DNA of 64,000 nt from contig JANTQA010000023.1 in the NCBI GenBank assembly GCA_027625915.1, forward strand, positions 14,136,001-14,200,000, given 5' to 3'. Positions 47,724 to 59,108 of the stretch are shown here, one piece after another. Made by a program: the position numbers and the translations under genes. The notes under the pieces are model-generated. The model was not told the origin of the DNA, did not search any database, and saw nothing but the letters and a program-made list of their open reading frames with translations. Source of the DNA: Anaeramoeba flamelloides. Taxonomy: Eukaryota > Metamonada > Anaeramoebidae. Each line of letters opens with the position of its first letter. The first letter of the stretch is position 1.

Positions 47724-49031
47724 ATTAATTAAAAAAAAAAAATTTTGAATCATTTTATTATTATTATTATGAATTAATCTAATCTTCTTTTCTTCCTTTT
47801 TTTTTGTTTGTAGAAACAAAACTAGATTACTAATAAATAAATATGAACTTAAATTTTTTATTTTATATATATTTTTGAACTTAAAATTGACTTGATTTAT
47901 TTTCAAATACAAGAATTTTGAACATATACGTTTTCGGGGATCACTTCTTACATGACTCTGTATTAGATTCAATTTCAATGTTGAGTGGTTGTATTTAATC
48001 GTGGTTTTTGAGTTTGATAAGTGTAAAAAATTATTAACCAGGGAGTTCTAAGAAGGAAAAATGAAATTTTATTTAGTTTTTTGAATTACAACCTATCTCA
48101 AAAGAAAAAAATGAACTTTTGGAGAAAATTTCCCTTTCGAATAAGCCTTAAATTAAAGCATTGGAATATTGAAGAGAATTTTTATTATTTTTTTTTTTTT
48201 GGTCAGGCCTATAAGTAAATTAATTCTCCAGTCAAATGAGTTCAGTTGTCGGGAGTAAATTACATGTGCTTAAAGTGTTTGTATGGTTATAGGAAGAAAA
48301 AAATTATTTTGGAAATTTCACAATTGAAATTATTTTTTCATAGTTTGTTTTTTTTTTTAATTTTTTCACTTAATTCATTTGCAAAAAATTTTTTTTATGG
48401 CAAGATCGAGATTCACTTGGTAAAAATGTGCAATTTTAAGGCCAATGATAAAGTAAAAATGATTGTAGAGAAATCATTTTGATTTCTATTGGATTGTTAT
48501 TAGATCTGCAATAGGAGATCAAAATGAACATTGTTACTTTTCTCAATGAGGTTCCTAAGAATTTGAGTTTTTCTATTTTAAAGAAAAACTATTGATTTAT
48601 TTATTTTTATTGCATGTGGATAACAACTATTATTTGATGTTTATTATACTACATATTTCTTATTTAATCTTCTTGGTTCATTTAGAAAAAATATTTGATA
48701 TTAGAAAAAAATGTTTTTTTTTTGGATATCTCTTTGGCTGAAATAAAGTTTACAACATCGATTATTTTCAATTATTTTACAATTTATATTGCATTTCTTT
48801 GGTAAATTCAAAAGAGGGGTTTAGAAATTAAATTTTAATTTTTTTTCAAACTTTACTACAGACACTATTTCAATAATTTATTTTCCGAACGGATATGAAT
48901 AACCCAATATTTATCTATCACATATATTTGAAAAAGTTCTATTCTATAAAAAAAAACAATTTAGATCATTAAAACATATATGAGAGTTTCACAATATAAA
49001 TAGATAAAAAATAAAATTTATAATAAATAGT

Positions 49032-49049
49032 TCATTTTTTTTTTATTTT

Positions 49050-49092
<43 letters not shown>

Positions 49093-49106
49093 TGCTTTTT
49101 TTTATT
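49032..49106. repeat. tandem TTTTTTTTTTGC repeat
   Basis: Four to five units of a T-run followed by GC at ~10-12 bp spacing; a simple tandem repeat. Confidence 0.85.
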
Positions 49107-49117
49107 TTATTTGTAAG

Positions 49118-49252
49118 ATGAAAAAAAAATATTTCGAGTAGTTAGAACTGGATATTAAAATAGTAATTTTTTTATTATAATAAATATCTTCAATTTATAA
49201 AAATATTTATTTTCAAAATTTGATTTTTAATGGGCCAATGGTTTTGAAATGG
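49118..49252 (+). repeat. dispersed repeat, copy A (TTGATTTTTAATGGG family)
   Basis: TTCGAGTA...TGGATATTAAAAT, ..AAATATCTTCAATT.., then AAAATTTGATTTTTAATGGG and CCAATGGTTTTGAAAT recur at 56484-56629 in the same order and orientation. Non-coding. Confidence 0.6.
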
Positions 49253-49641
49253 AATATATATATATATATATATAGGAAATAATTAAATTTACAATTAACT
49301 TTCAACCGAATTTCATAAAAAATTGTGGGGAATTTAAAATTTCAATAAATTTCATTAAAATTCCCAGCTAATTTCCTTGAAATAGTGTTATCCAAACAAA
49401 TCCAAATTTTCTATGAAATTCATTAGATGATAATTTTTATTAAATTTCAAGACAATTGGAACTGTAATTATTGTAAATATTTATTAGATGTTTATCTCCT
49501 TTTGAAAAAGCCCAATTACATTTAGTGAACCAAAATAAATGAATTAAAACTCTTGCTCAAGAGTCTTTTTACTTGTATTCAAATAAATGAAGAAAATTAT
49601 TCATATAAAAAGTACTTTTTATCTCCAGTGGTTTACAATTA

Positions 49642-49834
49642 CATCAGTTCTACCTTTAAGGTGCAAACTTTCTTAGAAATTTAAGTCACAAAAATTTCAC
49701 AAATTAAAGCACATTTTTTGTAATTTTCTTTTTACACAAATTATTTTAATAGAATTCGAATTTTTTGTAATAATTAGGAATTTTTTTTGTGCCTTAAATC
49801 TAGTTCAAATTTTATGTCTTAAATATGTATCTGA
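49642..49834. mobile_element. decayed CAGTCAGTTCC-type MITE, copy 3
   Basis: Preceded by TA (49640-49641), begins CATCAGTTCTACCTTTAAGG and retains CAAACTTTCTTAGAAATTTAAG, with a diverged inverted right half (TGTGCCTTAAATCTAGTTC...). It has many more mismatches between its arms than the other copies, hence it is older. Confidence 0.65.
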
Positions 49835-50639
49835 CTTTTGAAATAAACCCATGATTGACCAATAGAATGATTTTTCATTTTTTCTCTCTATAAGTTTATA
49901 AAAAAAATGGTAAAATATTTCCATTTTTTATTTTTTTTTCATTTTGGTTTTTGGAATTTATTTTTGTTATCAACTTGGAATAAATATTTAATTGAACTTT
50001 TGTTAATTTTAATTTCTTTTTTTTTTAATTTTTTTTTAATCTGATTTTTTCAACTTTAAACAAAAACAAAAAAAAATATCTAAAAATAAGTAAGTAGACA
50101 AAATATACTATATAATATAATATAAAGACACATTATTACAATAAATTCGCGTATTTTAAGATCGACATTTTCGTAAATAGGGATATAAGAATACCTTTAG
50201 ATGACTAACCCCTGTAAAAATGTTATTATTGCAGTTATCTAATCAAAATTTTTGTATTAGTTATGATCTTTATTAGACTAAGATATAAATCATCAAATAA
50301 TAATAAGACAAGAATTACTTAAAAATGATGGGTAGTTTAAAATACATTCATAAAGTTGGTTCTACCAGGCTTAAAAAAACAAAATAACACAAAATTCAAA
50401 CTTTCAAAAAATAACATTTAAGTCCCATCCATAAAAAAAAAAGAAATAAAATAAACAATTAAAATTTAATCTTATATTAGCTATTTTAGTTATTATTATT
50501 ATTTTTATTTAGGATAATTAAAGATCCTTAATTTTTTTTTGGAGTGTGATCTAATTGTTTAAAAGAAATAATACGAACATTTTACTATTCTACCCCCATT
50601 CATTATTTGGTGTATTTTTCCTTTAAAATGGGCAGATCA

Positions 50640-50657
50640 GGGGGGGCGGGGGCGGCT
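50640..50657 (+). other. G-rich run in AT-rich context
   Basis: Seven G, C, five G, C, GG: an exceptional composition here that could allow a G-quadruplex. No linked gene start. Confidence 0.5.
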
Positions 50658-50699
50658 ATCAATCTAATCACTTTTCGATTAAAAACATAAATTTTTTTT

Positions 50700-50731
<32 letters not shown>

Positions 50732-50895
50732 AAGAGGTATGTAAATTTATTTAACTGATATGGGTCGGTCTTATTAAAAATAAAAATAAACCCCCAATTA
50801 TCAAGGATATATAATAATAAATTATAAGCTAATTATAATTTAAGTATTATTAAAAATGTTATGTTTTTAGGTTATAAATATTTATTTAACATTAA

Positions 50896-52860
50896 TTATA
50901 TTTGACACGAATCGCCATCACAGAATTTTTCAATTTCCATATCTTCCATGATCCCCTTCTTTGAGAAATTGATTTCAGTGATATTTTCGATCATTTTTTC
51001 ATAGGTCTCTTTTGTTATTGTTTCATATGGTAATTGCTTGTAGTAACTTTTGTTGGTGATTTTTGGTAAAAATGAGATTCCCTTTAATTGGTATTGGTAA
51101 ATGTTGAGTGCCTGTTTAATTTGGTTTCCTTCAGTGAAAGGATCAAAGGTCACTGTGCAACTGACTTGGTTATCTGCCCAATAGCGTTGTGCAAATGATG
51201 CCATATTGAGTTGTTCCCACATTGAAACATCTGTGATTGTTCTAATTTTGTCGCCGATTTTGATTGGGAATTCTACAACCATGACCTCGCTCTCTGTGAC
51301 AGAGGGCTCGACATGATAGCCTGCTTCAATTAATGGCTTCAATAGATTGGAGTTTTTGGCCACACGCACACGTCGGATATAATAATTAGACTCTGGGTAA
51401 TGAATACCGGGGGTGGCGCCCGCCAATAAGGAAACGGAACCACTTGGCTTAATGGAGGTTGTTTTTATTGAACGGGGGATTGCAAACCAGTCAGAGTAAG
51501 TCTTGTCATATTCTTGGATGATTCCGTAACCTTTCTCCATCCACTCCTTCAAGACCGGCAAGCCGTTGTTGGAAACAAATTGTGCAATGCCGCTCATACT
51601 GCACCCGATCCTTCTGTTTCTTAACAACACACGGTTAGTTTCGGGCCAATGGGTTTTACCCAACGTGACTGTCTTGGCGTACAAGTATGCGAATTTGAGT
51701 GTTCTCAAATAATCCTGAAGGTCGTCGTGATTGTTTGGGAAGGTTTCAACGAGACAACACAATTCGTAGGGTTCTAAGGTTTGCTCAAGACAGGGGTTGC
51801 CTCCCTTGGCGCGGTGGTCTTTGTAATCCTTTGTGCCATTCATGCGGCCATACTCTTGCATGTTTTTCAGCCAAGCGATTCCAGGTTCGCCGTTATTGGT
51901 AATTCTCTCACACACCTTGGTGTAGTCCATCCCTAGATTGGCAAAAATGGAATTGTTGCTGCTCCAGCCATGCATTGCGCGATCGGGATTTTTTTGATAG
52001 TCTTTCAAATCCAAAAATTCGTTCGACTCTGGATAGCCAAAGCAGATTTGGCTTGACCTGTGCACATTTCCAGCAATTACGCATACACTGATCAAATTCA
52101 TGACATCGACAATGTTTCGAATGGTGATTGCTTGATCGGCCATTCGATCAAAAATCTCAGAGATCTGTGAATGCAAATTGATAAGTGGATCGGGCCCGCT
52201 GGAGATACCACCAAATCCCTTGATGGGTAGCCCCTTGCCCCTGATAAGACTGTAATCAAACTCAACTTTCTTTCCGTTGATAAAATAGGCATTTAAAAGC
52301 TTTTCGAGACTGACAACCCACCCCTCACGAGAATCTGGTATCACATATGTTTCGGTCTCCAGCGTGTGATCGATTTTTTTAATCGTGACTTTACCAGCAC
52401 CTTCGGTATCAAACCCGACGCCAACACCCAGCATGAGAGAATCCATCATGAAGACGAATGGCTTTACAGGGTTATTGACCATCTCGCTTGTGCTGACAAA
52501 CGCGCAGTTGTTCAGTGATGCATACAGGTGCTTCTTGAGGGTCAAGTTACTTCCCATCGACCAAAGCCCTCGGCCAGGTGGCAAAAATTTGAAATTATAA
52601 ATACGGTTATACATTTCCTGTGCACTGCGCTGGGCCATTTCGTCGTCCCACCCCAATCGATGGTTTTCAATCCATGTTTTTTGCATCGTATAAGTGCCAG
52701 TGACAACCCTTTCAACAGTTTCAAACCACTGCTCTTTTTCCATGTTCTCTTTAAGACGTGAATATGTTCTTTGGAAAACAAATTCACCCAACCCATTGAA
52801 TCCAAATTTGGGTTTCAGGTTTTTATATATGTTAATAAATTTATTGTCAAGTTTGAACAT
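50896..52860 (-). CDS. rtpR: class II (adenosylcobalamin-dependent) ribonucleoside-triphosphate reductase
   Basis: 654 residues, ATG at 52860 (GTTAAATG), no intron. It reduces ribonucleoside triphosphates to deoxy forms without oxygen, using a B12 radical, and is of the monomeric Lactobacillus leichmannii RTPR type. Visible landmarks: NNC with Cys119 (same number as the L. leichmannii redox Cys), NPCLE at 355-359 carrying the radical-site Cys357 and Glu359, ELCC at 366-369 with the second redox Cys, RNRRIGCSMSG at ~414-424, SIKPSGSVSLLAG, and the C-terminal swinging-arm pair C647-x4-C652 (CDGDSC) two residues from the end. All catalytic cysteines are present, so it should be functional if cobalamin is available. 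Class II enzymes are common in bacteria but scattered in protists, which suggests ancient or lateral acquisition (inference). It needs no oxygen, fitting a low-oxygen life style. Confidence 0.95.
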   Translation of the reverse strand: MFKLDNKFINIYKNLKPKFGFNGLGEFVFQRTYSRLKENMEKEQWFETVERVVTGTYTMQKTWIENHRLGWDDEMAQRSAQEMYNRIYNFKFLPPGRGLWSMGSNLTLKKHLYASLNNCAFVSTSEMVNNPVKPFVFMMDSLMLGVGVGFDTEGAGKVTIKKIDHTLETETYVIPDSREGWVVSLEKLLNAYFINGKKVEFDYSLIRGKGLPIKGFGGISSGPDPLINLHSQISEIFDRMADQAITIRNIVDVMNLISVCVIAGNVHRSSQICFGYPESNEFLDLKDYQKNPDRAMHGWSSNNSIFANLGMDYTKVCERITNNGEPGIAWLKNMQEYGRMNGTKDYKDHRAKGGNPCLEQTLEPYELCCLVETFPNNHDDLQDYLRTLKFAYLYAKTVTLGKTHWPETNRVLLRNRRIGCSMSGIAQFVSNNGLPVLKEWMEKGYGIIQEYDKTYSDWFAIPRSIKTTSIKPSGSVSLLAGATPGIHYPESNYYIRRVRVAKNSNLLKPLIEAGYHVEPSVTESEVMVVEFPIKIGDKIRTITDVSMWEQLNMASFAQRYWADNQVSCTVTFDPFTEGNQIKQALNIYQYQLKGISFLPKITNKSYYKQLPYETITKETYEKMIENITEINFSKKGIMEDMEIEKFCDGDSCQI

Positions 52861-55114
52861 TTAACTCAAAAATAAAAGACTTTGAAAAATGAATAAATTT
52901 TGCACATTGCTTTTTTTTTTTCCAAAGTTTATTAACGAATAATCCCTTTTTTCTTCTGTTTTTTTGCAATTTCAAGTGGGACTTTCTTTCATTTATTCTT
53001 TTCTGATTTGTACTTGTTTATTTTTTTCTAAATCCTTTATTTTTGTTAAATAGTGTTGAAATTTGAGAGATTCACTCAATAAAAGAGTAGTAATATCCGT
53101 TAATATTTATTCGAAATCTAAATTACACTAAATACAATTATTTTTATTGTCAAAAGAACATAAACTTTATTTACACCCCCAAGTCAATTTCAAAGCTCTT
53201 TTCTTATTCTAGAAACCTCCATGATAATCTTTATCGCTGTTTTTTCTTCGTAGAAATTAATTTTTTTCACTCTTTTGGAAAAGTATATGGAAGGAAAAAG
53301 GTTTTTACAATTGAAAACACAGTTTGAGAAAGGTAACTTTTTGTTTAAAGAATAGAGTTTTTTTAAATATTTTTTTTTTATCAAATCAACGGTAAGTTCA
53401 ACCCAAGGAAATGATTTTTTTCAACTCGGACTGCTTTTCTATATTCACAACACTACTTTTGTTTTACTCTTTCAACTATGTGTGTCCTAAGATTTGAGGA
53501 TCAATTAAATTTCAAGCAAATCATAGAAAGGTTATTAAAATACTCTAGAATTAAATTTTATAATAGAAACACAAATCATTAAATAATGCTGTTATTGAAT
53601 ATAAACCAAACCAACGATCTTTATAGGAAATCTCTCAATAAATTTCATTTGTTTACTTTCCTAAAAAGAAATGATCTCTTCATTTAATAGTTTAACTGTT
53701 TGTAATAAAATCAAGAATTTTCTTACAATAAGCACCTTTCGAAACAGAGAGAAAAGTTCTGATTTTCAACCTGTACAAGTCCTTGTATACAAATTTTGTC
53801 TACGATTTTTCTTGAAAAGTAGAATTCTTCCTTTCAAAATACAATCTTTAATTTCAGAATTCTTTTTTGGAAAAACCTTTTTTTGGGGCCTTTTTCAAAA
53901 AATTTAGAAATATTTGAAAAATACCTTTAAATTCTCCTTTTCTGTCAAAATAATCAGTTTTAATGAAGATACTAAACTGAATAATTTCAGTATTCTCCTG
54001 AAAATCTATTTTCAATTTTTAGATCAAAATCATTATTTTTCAATTTTTTCTTCATTTTTTTTGTTTACTTTGCTTTTTTAATTTTTTTTTCTAATTTTTT
54101 TTTCTTATTCCTATTTATTTTAAAAAAAGTAAATTTGAAAGAAAAAACTGTATGAAACTCCAAATTAACATTAAGAAAAGTGTGGTGGTGATTTTTTTTT
54201 TTAAATTCATACATTTTTAATTAAAAAATTCTTATTTTCTACAATTTTAATTTTCAAATAAATTGAGAATTTTTGCACGAGAAGTCCCAATGAAAGGGAC
54301 CCAAAATTTTTTTTTTATATTTAATTTTTTTGAAAAAAATATTTTGTTCATGTATTTCTTTTTATGAATATATTTCATTAATCCGTTCTTTACTATTTCT
54401 CTTCTTTCAATTAATTTAAATTTGTTGAATCTTTTATTTTTGGCCTTGATACCATGTATGAAAAAGAGTAAAGTTTGGGACAAAATTAAACATAAACAAC
54501 AAACTTGATATAAACAAAATTCCAAAAAATTCATAATAATCAGTTTAGCTTATATTATGGTTATTTAAAAAGTTATCTTCTTTGTATAATAAATAACAAG
54601 TAAAATTCTATTTCAAAAAGTACTAAACAATTTTTTTGATTTAATTCTTTTTCAAATAAAATATTTATAAATTCAGTGATCTATGAAATGTTGACCATTA
54701 AAAATGGATTTTTAGACGAAAAAAAGTATTGTGAAAACTTTTTGATAAAACACCAATATTTATTAAAATATTTCCACTAATAATTTTGTTTCAATTTATT
54801 TTATAATAGTTTTTCTTTTATAATTAAAATCACTTTATTGATATTTAACGAAACAATCTTGGAGTTTTAAATGAATATCCCAATTTTTGAGCTTCATAAA
54901 ATTATAATTTATTATACGTTTGTTTTATTTTAATTATAATTTATTTTTTCGAATTATTTTATTATCCTTTTCCTTTATCTTATTAAAAAGAAGTGGAAAT
55001 CAATTGAATCAATAAATTATACATTAAAAGAAGTTTAAATTCAGCGTACAAACAAACAAAAAAAATAAAAACGAACCTAAAAATGTCCGAACAAATTTTT
55101 CACAAAAAAAATTA

Positions 55115-55313
55115 CAGTCAGTTTCCAATTTAAGGCACAAACTTTCTAAGAAATTTAAGGTACAAAAAAAATCTCCAATTAAAGCACAAAATTTGGAATT
55201 TTATTTTTTTTACAATTTCTTTTACTAGAATCTGAAATTTTGTGCATTAATTTGAGATTTTTATTGTGCCTTAAATTTCATTGAAGTTTGTGCCTCAGAT
55301 TTAAAACTGATGG
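55115..55313. mobile_element. ~200 bp CAGTCAGTTTCC MITE, copy 4 (tandem, left)
   Basis: Begins CAGTCAGTTTCCAATTTAAG after TA (55113-55114) and ends AAAACTGATGG, followed by TA (55314-55315), which is also the left flank of the next element. The arms are paired as in the other copies but with more differences. Confidence 0.8.
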
Positions 55314-55315
55314 TA

Positions 55316-55512
55316 CAGTCAGTTTCAAATTTAAGGGACAAACTTTCAACGAAATTTAAGGCACAAAAATATTTCAAATTAAGGCACAAGATTTGGAATT
55401 TTTAATTTTTACAAATTATTTTACTAGAATCCAAAATTTTGTGCCTTAATTTGAGATTTTTTTGTGCCTTAAATTTCGTTGAAAGTTTGTACCTTAAAAG
55501 TGAAACTGACTG
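55316..55512. mobile_element. ~200 bp CAGTCAGTTTC MITE, copy 5 (tandem, right)
   Basis: Begins CAGTCAGTTTCAAATTTAAG directly after the shared TA, ends AAAGTGAAACTGACTG, followed by TA (55513-55514). The arms are almost perfect complements, so this copy is younger than its left neighbour. Confidence 0.85.
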
Positions 55513-56483
55513 TATTTACAATTTCTTTAATTGAATTATCCTTTAAGAAACCCGAATTATAATCTTTAACTTGATCAATTTGTTTTAGATGATTTGAAAA
55601 TTCAACATTAAATTAATAAAATTGAAAAATTAAAAAGAATTTTTAGAATAGTAACATAAGTATAAAAAAAAAATGAAAGATAACAAAATAGTATTTTTTA
55701 AATTACCAAGTAAAAAAAAATTCAGTTTTAAAAAAAATAGTTCTAAGCCGAAAAAATGAAAAACAATAAGTTTCTTAAATCCTATTATTTGGGTTTTGGA
55801 ATTTTTCAAATTTGTATTTAAAATCGATTTTATCTTTGTAATTAATGTTTTTTTTTTATTTTATTTTTTATTTGTCAAAAAAAATCTTAATGTAAATATC
55901 AAATTTCTTCGATTTTTATTATTCTACTTATTTCTTATTTATAACTTAAAGGACAATTATAAAAAAATTATTGATATTTGGAAATATATATTCTTATAAA
56001 ATATTTTTCTAAAAAAAATCTCCTAATGAATACTAATGGTAATTTCTTATTGAAAATATTAGGAATCATCAAAACTGTTCTTTTCTATTAGATTTAAAAA
56101 TAAATTCATTTGACCAAATAAACTAAATTTCATAATAAATGTGACATCTTACATTTGAATTTTGAATTTTATTTGTATTGTTTTGAATTTTTTCCCCTCA
56201 CAATGAAAAATTTGAAAATAAATCATTTTTTCTCTTATTTATTTTTTCCAGAGTATTTTGTTAAAATGAAAAATGAAAATTAAACTTTGGTAAGAAGTAA
56301 TAGATGATTTAATGAAAAAATTAATTTCAAATATGAAAAAGAGATTAGATTTAGTTGTTCAAATGGAAGGAGAATCGATAAATGTGTTTTATTAATTTTT
56401 TAAAATTTATATTTTTTATGTAATGTTTATTTCATAATAAATAACACAATTTTTTTTAATTGTTTTTTTTTTTTTATTTTTAG

Positions 56484-56629
56484 ACGAAAAATAAATAATT
56501 CTCGAGTATAGTTTTGAATATTAAAATCTATATTTTTATTATATAAATAGATAACTTCAATTATTAAAAATAATTTTTGTTTAAAATTTGATTTTTAATG
56601 GGTCAATGATTTTGAAATAGACTTTATTT
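56484..56629 (+). repeat. dispersed repeat, copy B (TTGATTTTTAATGGG family)
   Basis: It matches 49118-49252: TCTCGAGTATAG, TGAATATTAAAAT, AACTTCAATTATTA, AAAATTTGATTTTTAATGGG and TCAATGATTTTGAAAT, in order. Confidence 0.6.
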
Positions 56630-57011
56630 TAAAAATATTACAGACAATCTAGCTGTTAAACTAAAAAAACTTCTTCATCATTCAAGATTTCTCATAAAAA
56701 AAATCTTTTTATCACATCCCCTTTGAAAACAAAAAACTATTTTATAAAAAGAGTTGGCGAATAAACTAAATGTCTGGAATGATTCACTTCATTAAATTAA
56801 AATGAACAAAAATACAAATATTTCAAAAAAATATTATTTAGTTATAATATTATCATTTGGTGAAAAAAAGTAAAACAAGAAAAAAAAGTTCAACATGATA
56901 ATAAATTGGGAACCTTAATAGAACCTGAAAAAATAAAAAGTAAGATCAATTCAATAATTGAAAGGATAAATGTTTAAATACATAATGGAGGATTAAGTAA
57001 ACATCAATAAT

Positions 57012-57310
57012 CGTTTTTATAATACTATCTTTTGGTAGGGTTTTTTCTTTGATTGATCTCTTTTTAAAAATTTGATGTAAAAAAAATTGACTATTTTTGA
57101 GATCTCCAAAACCACACTTCAGATTTCAAAAAAAATCTAGATCTAAATTGTAATTGTTGATTTGATTGCTAATAATATATTGGTTTTGTTCTTTGAAGTT
57201 AATTGGTTTCTTCTATTAAGTGATTTTACTTTTCATTTTCAGGTTTTACGAATGTTTCCAATTTTATATCGTGTTTAACTTTTTTTTCCTTGTTTTACTT
57301 TTTTTCACCA
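57012..57310 (+). repeat. dispersed repeat, copy B (related to 30738-31250)
   Basis: ATAATACTATCTTTTGGTAG, GGTTTTTTCTTTGATTGA, TTGACTATTTTTGAGATCTC and GTTTCTTCTATTAAGTGAT..TTTTCAGGTT occur in the order seen at 30738-31250, with a shorter interval. Confidence 0.55.
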
Positions 57311-57353
57311 ATGGTTATTTAAAATTTCTTTTCTTTCATTTTTTTGAACCGAA

Positions 57354-57372
57354 TATATATATATATATATAT
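57354..57372. repeat. TA microsatellite
   Basis: About nine TA units, close to the 3' end of the RhoGAP gene. Confidence 0.85.
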
Positions 57373-57465
57373 AAACAATAAGAATAAATAAATTAATTGA
57401 TTAAAAAAATTCAAAAGAAAAGTAAAATTATAAATCAAAATATAATGAATTAAGTAATAATTAAA

Positions 57466-59108
57466 CTAATTTATTTTGGAATTACTTGTTTTAATATTTT
57501 CATTGGCTTGATCTATTTTTTCTTGGATGTCTTTAATTTTAATTTTTTTTTGTAAAAGTAATTCTTCAATTTGACTTGTTTCTTGCAAATTAATTTTGGA
57601 TACACTTTTATGAATTTTCAGTTGAGAATCTAAAGATTTCACCAACTTTGAAAAATCATTTGCCTTTAACTGCAAAAAATGCCTTTGTTGATACATTGTT
57701 TGAGAGAGCTGATCAAATAATTTGATTGATTTTTCATTGGCGATATGGATCATTTCAATTTTCATTTTTTGGTCGATGATTTCAGATTTAATCTCTTTGA
57801 TTTGGATTTTTAATTGTTCGATTTCTGTTAACATCTTATTTTGATCATCCAAACTTTTAACTTTAATTTTGGTTAATTTTTGATTTTCATTTTCCAAAAG
57901 CATTGAAGTTTCCAATAAATATTTACTTTCAATTTCTAGTTTGTATATTTGCTTTTTCGATTCTTTCAAATACTTTTCCCCAATTTTAATTTCAGATACG
58001 ACATCAGATTTCAATTTTTTATTTGAAGAAGTAAATTTTTCAAAATTTGCATTTTGATTGTCTAACACAGTGGAGACATTATTTAAATTTTGTTGTTTTT
58101 CTTGATGCTTGGTTGTTAACTTGTCACATTCCTTTTTAATTTTGAATGTAATCTTTTTAATTTTTTTTAGTTTTCTTTTTGTCTTTTTGATTCTACTTTT
58201 TAAGATTTCATTTTCATTTTCATTTTCATTTTCATTTTCGTTTTTATTTTTATTTTCATCTTCATCTTCATCTTCATTTTTATCTTCTTTATCATTATCA
58301 CTTTCACCACCACCATTTTCCCTTTTCCTTCTTTCTTTGTCCCTTTTATCTTCTTTAAAAAAGCCCCTTTCGATTTTTTTTTCAAATTGTCGATAATAAT
58401 TGATTTCAGAATGTAAAGAATGAATAGCATATTTAAATTCTTCTTCATTTAGATCTTTAAATGGCTTTTTTAAAATGTTTTCTCTTTTAATTCGTGATTT
58501 AATTACATCAAAATCTTTTAATTTTAAATCAAAAGTATAATTTTTCATGCAATAATGAATAGATTTTGTAAATTTTTTTTTTTTTTGATCTTTTTTATTT
58601 TTAATTTCCTTTTTTGTTTCCTTTTTTGGTTTATTTTTTGGTTTCGTTTTTGTTTTCTTTTCTTCTTCATTCTTAATTTCGTCATTTTGAATATTTTCTT
58701 CGTGATTTTCTTTACTCTTTTCACCCCTTTTGTCTTTTTCTTCATTTTTTTGTTCAGTTTCCTTCTCATTCTCATTCTCACCTTCACCCTCACCCTCGTC
58801 CTCATCCTCATCTTCTTCTAAAATTGCTTTGGTAAGTATTTCAAAATTTTCTAAAAGTAATAACCCAATTTTGATAATATTCTGTGATGCCTGGAAAGCT
58901 AAAATAGGATTCGTTTCGGTAATGTTAAATGGTAAAACAGCCGGACCGAAAAATTTTGAAAGATTATCAATACTCATTAAATTCTGTTCTTTATGTTTAT
59001 CAATTTCTAAGAGGAGATCAAAAATTGTTATAAACAAAACTTGATGTGCAATTGGTATTTGCTTAATTAATTTTTTCATTTTTTGGATTTGCTCTTTTGG
59101 CTCGATTT
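57466..59108 (-). CDS. RhoGAP-domain (C-terminal half) and coiled-coil protein, 5' exon(s) not found
   Basis: From ATG 59079 the frame codes 537 residues, but upstream in-frame codons (IEPKEQIQK) read well and a splice acceptor (AATAAAG) lies at ~59109, so this is probably an internal or last exon starting near 59108. Residues 1-~85 match the second half of a RhoGAP fold: HQVLFITIFDLLLEI, MSIDNLSKFFGPAVLP (the conserved N-L-x-x-x-F-G-P motif) and a closing helix. The first half with the arginine finger is absent from the adjoining sequence. A Glu/Asp/Lys low-complexity stretch, a basic block, an EN-repeat (~275-290) and coiled coils (~295-537) follow. RhoGAPs speed GTP hydrolysis by Rho GTPases. 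Either a long 5' intron leads to exons beyond the window, as in the PP2A-A gene, or the gene is truncated. The family call is good; completeness is unknown. Confidence 0.75.

Larger units (their letters stand above)
47724..50895. other. intergenic region between convergent eEF2 and RNR genes
   Basis: About 3.2 kb of AT-rich DNA with no gene supported. It holds a T-run/GC tandem at 49032-49106, a dispersed repeat (49118-49252), a TA microsatellite at ~49255-49274, a decayed CAGT-type MITE (49642-49834) and a G-rich run at 50640-50657. Confidence 0.55.
52861..57465. other. intergenic region between RNR (5') and RhoGAP (3')
   Basis: About 4.6 kb of AT-rich DNA. It contains two tandem CAGTCAGTTCC-type elements (55115-55512) and two dispersed repeats (56484-56629, 57012-57310). 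Small frames (53671-53907, 54247-54534, 55796-55999) are not convincing as genes. Confidence 0.5.

Noticed and set aside
58109-58821. Ser/Phe-rich frames on the plus strand
   Set aside because: Antisense shadows of the Glu/Lys/Asn-rich part of the RhoGAP gene.
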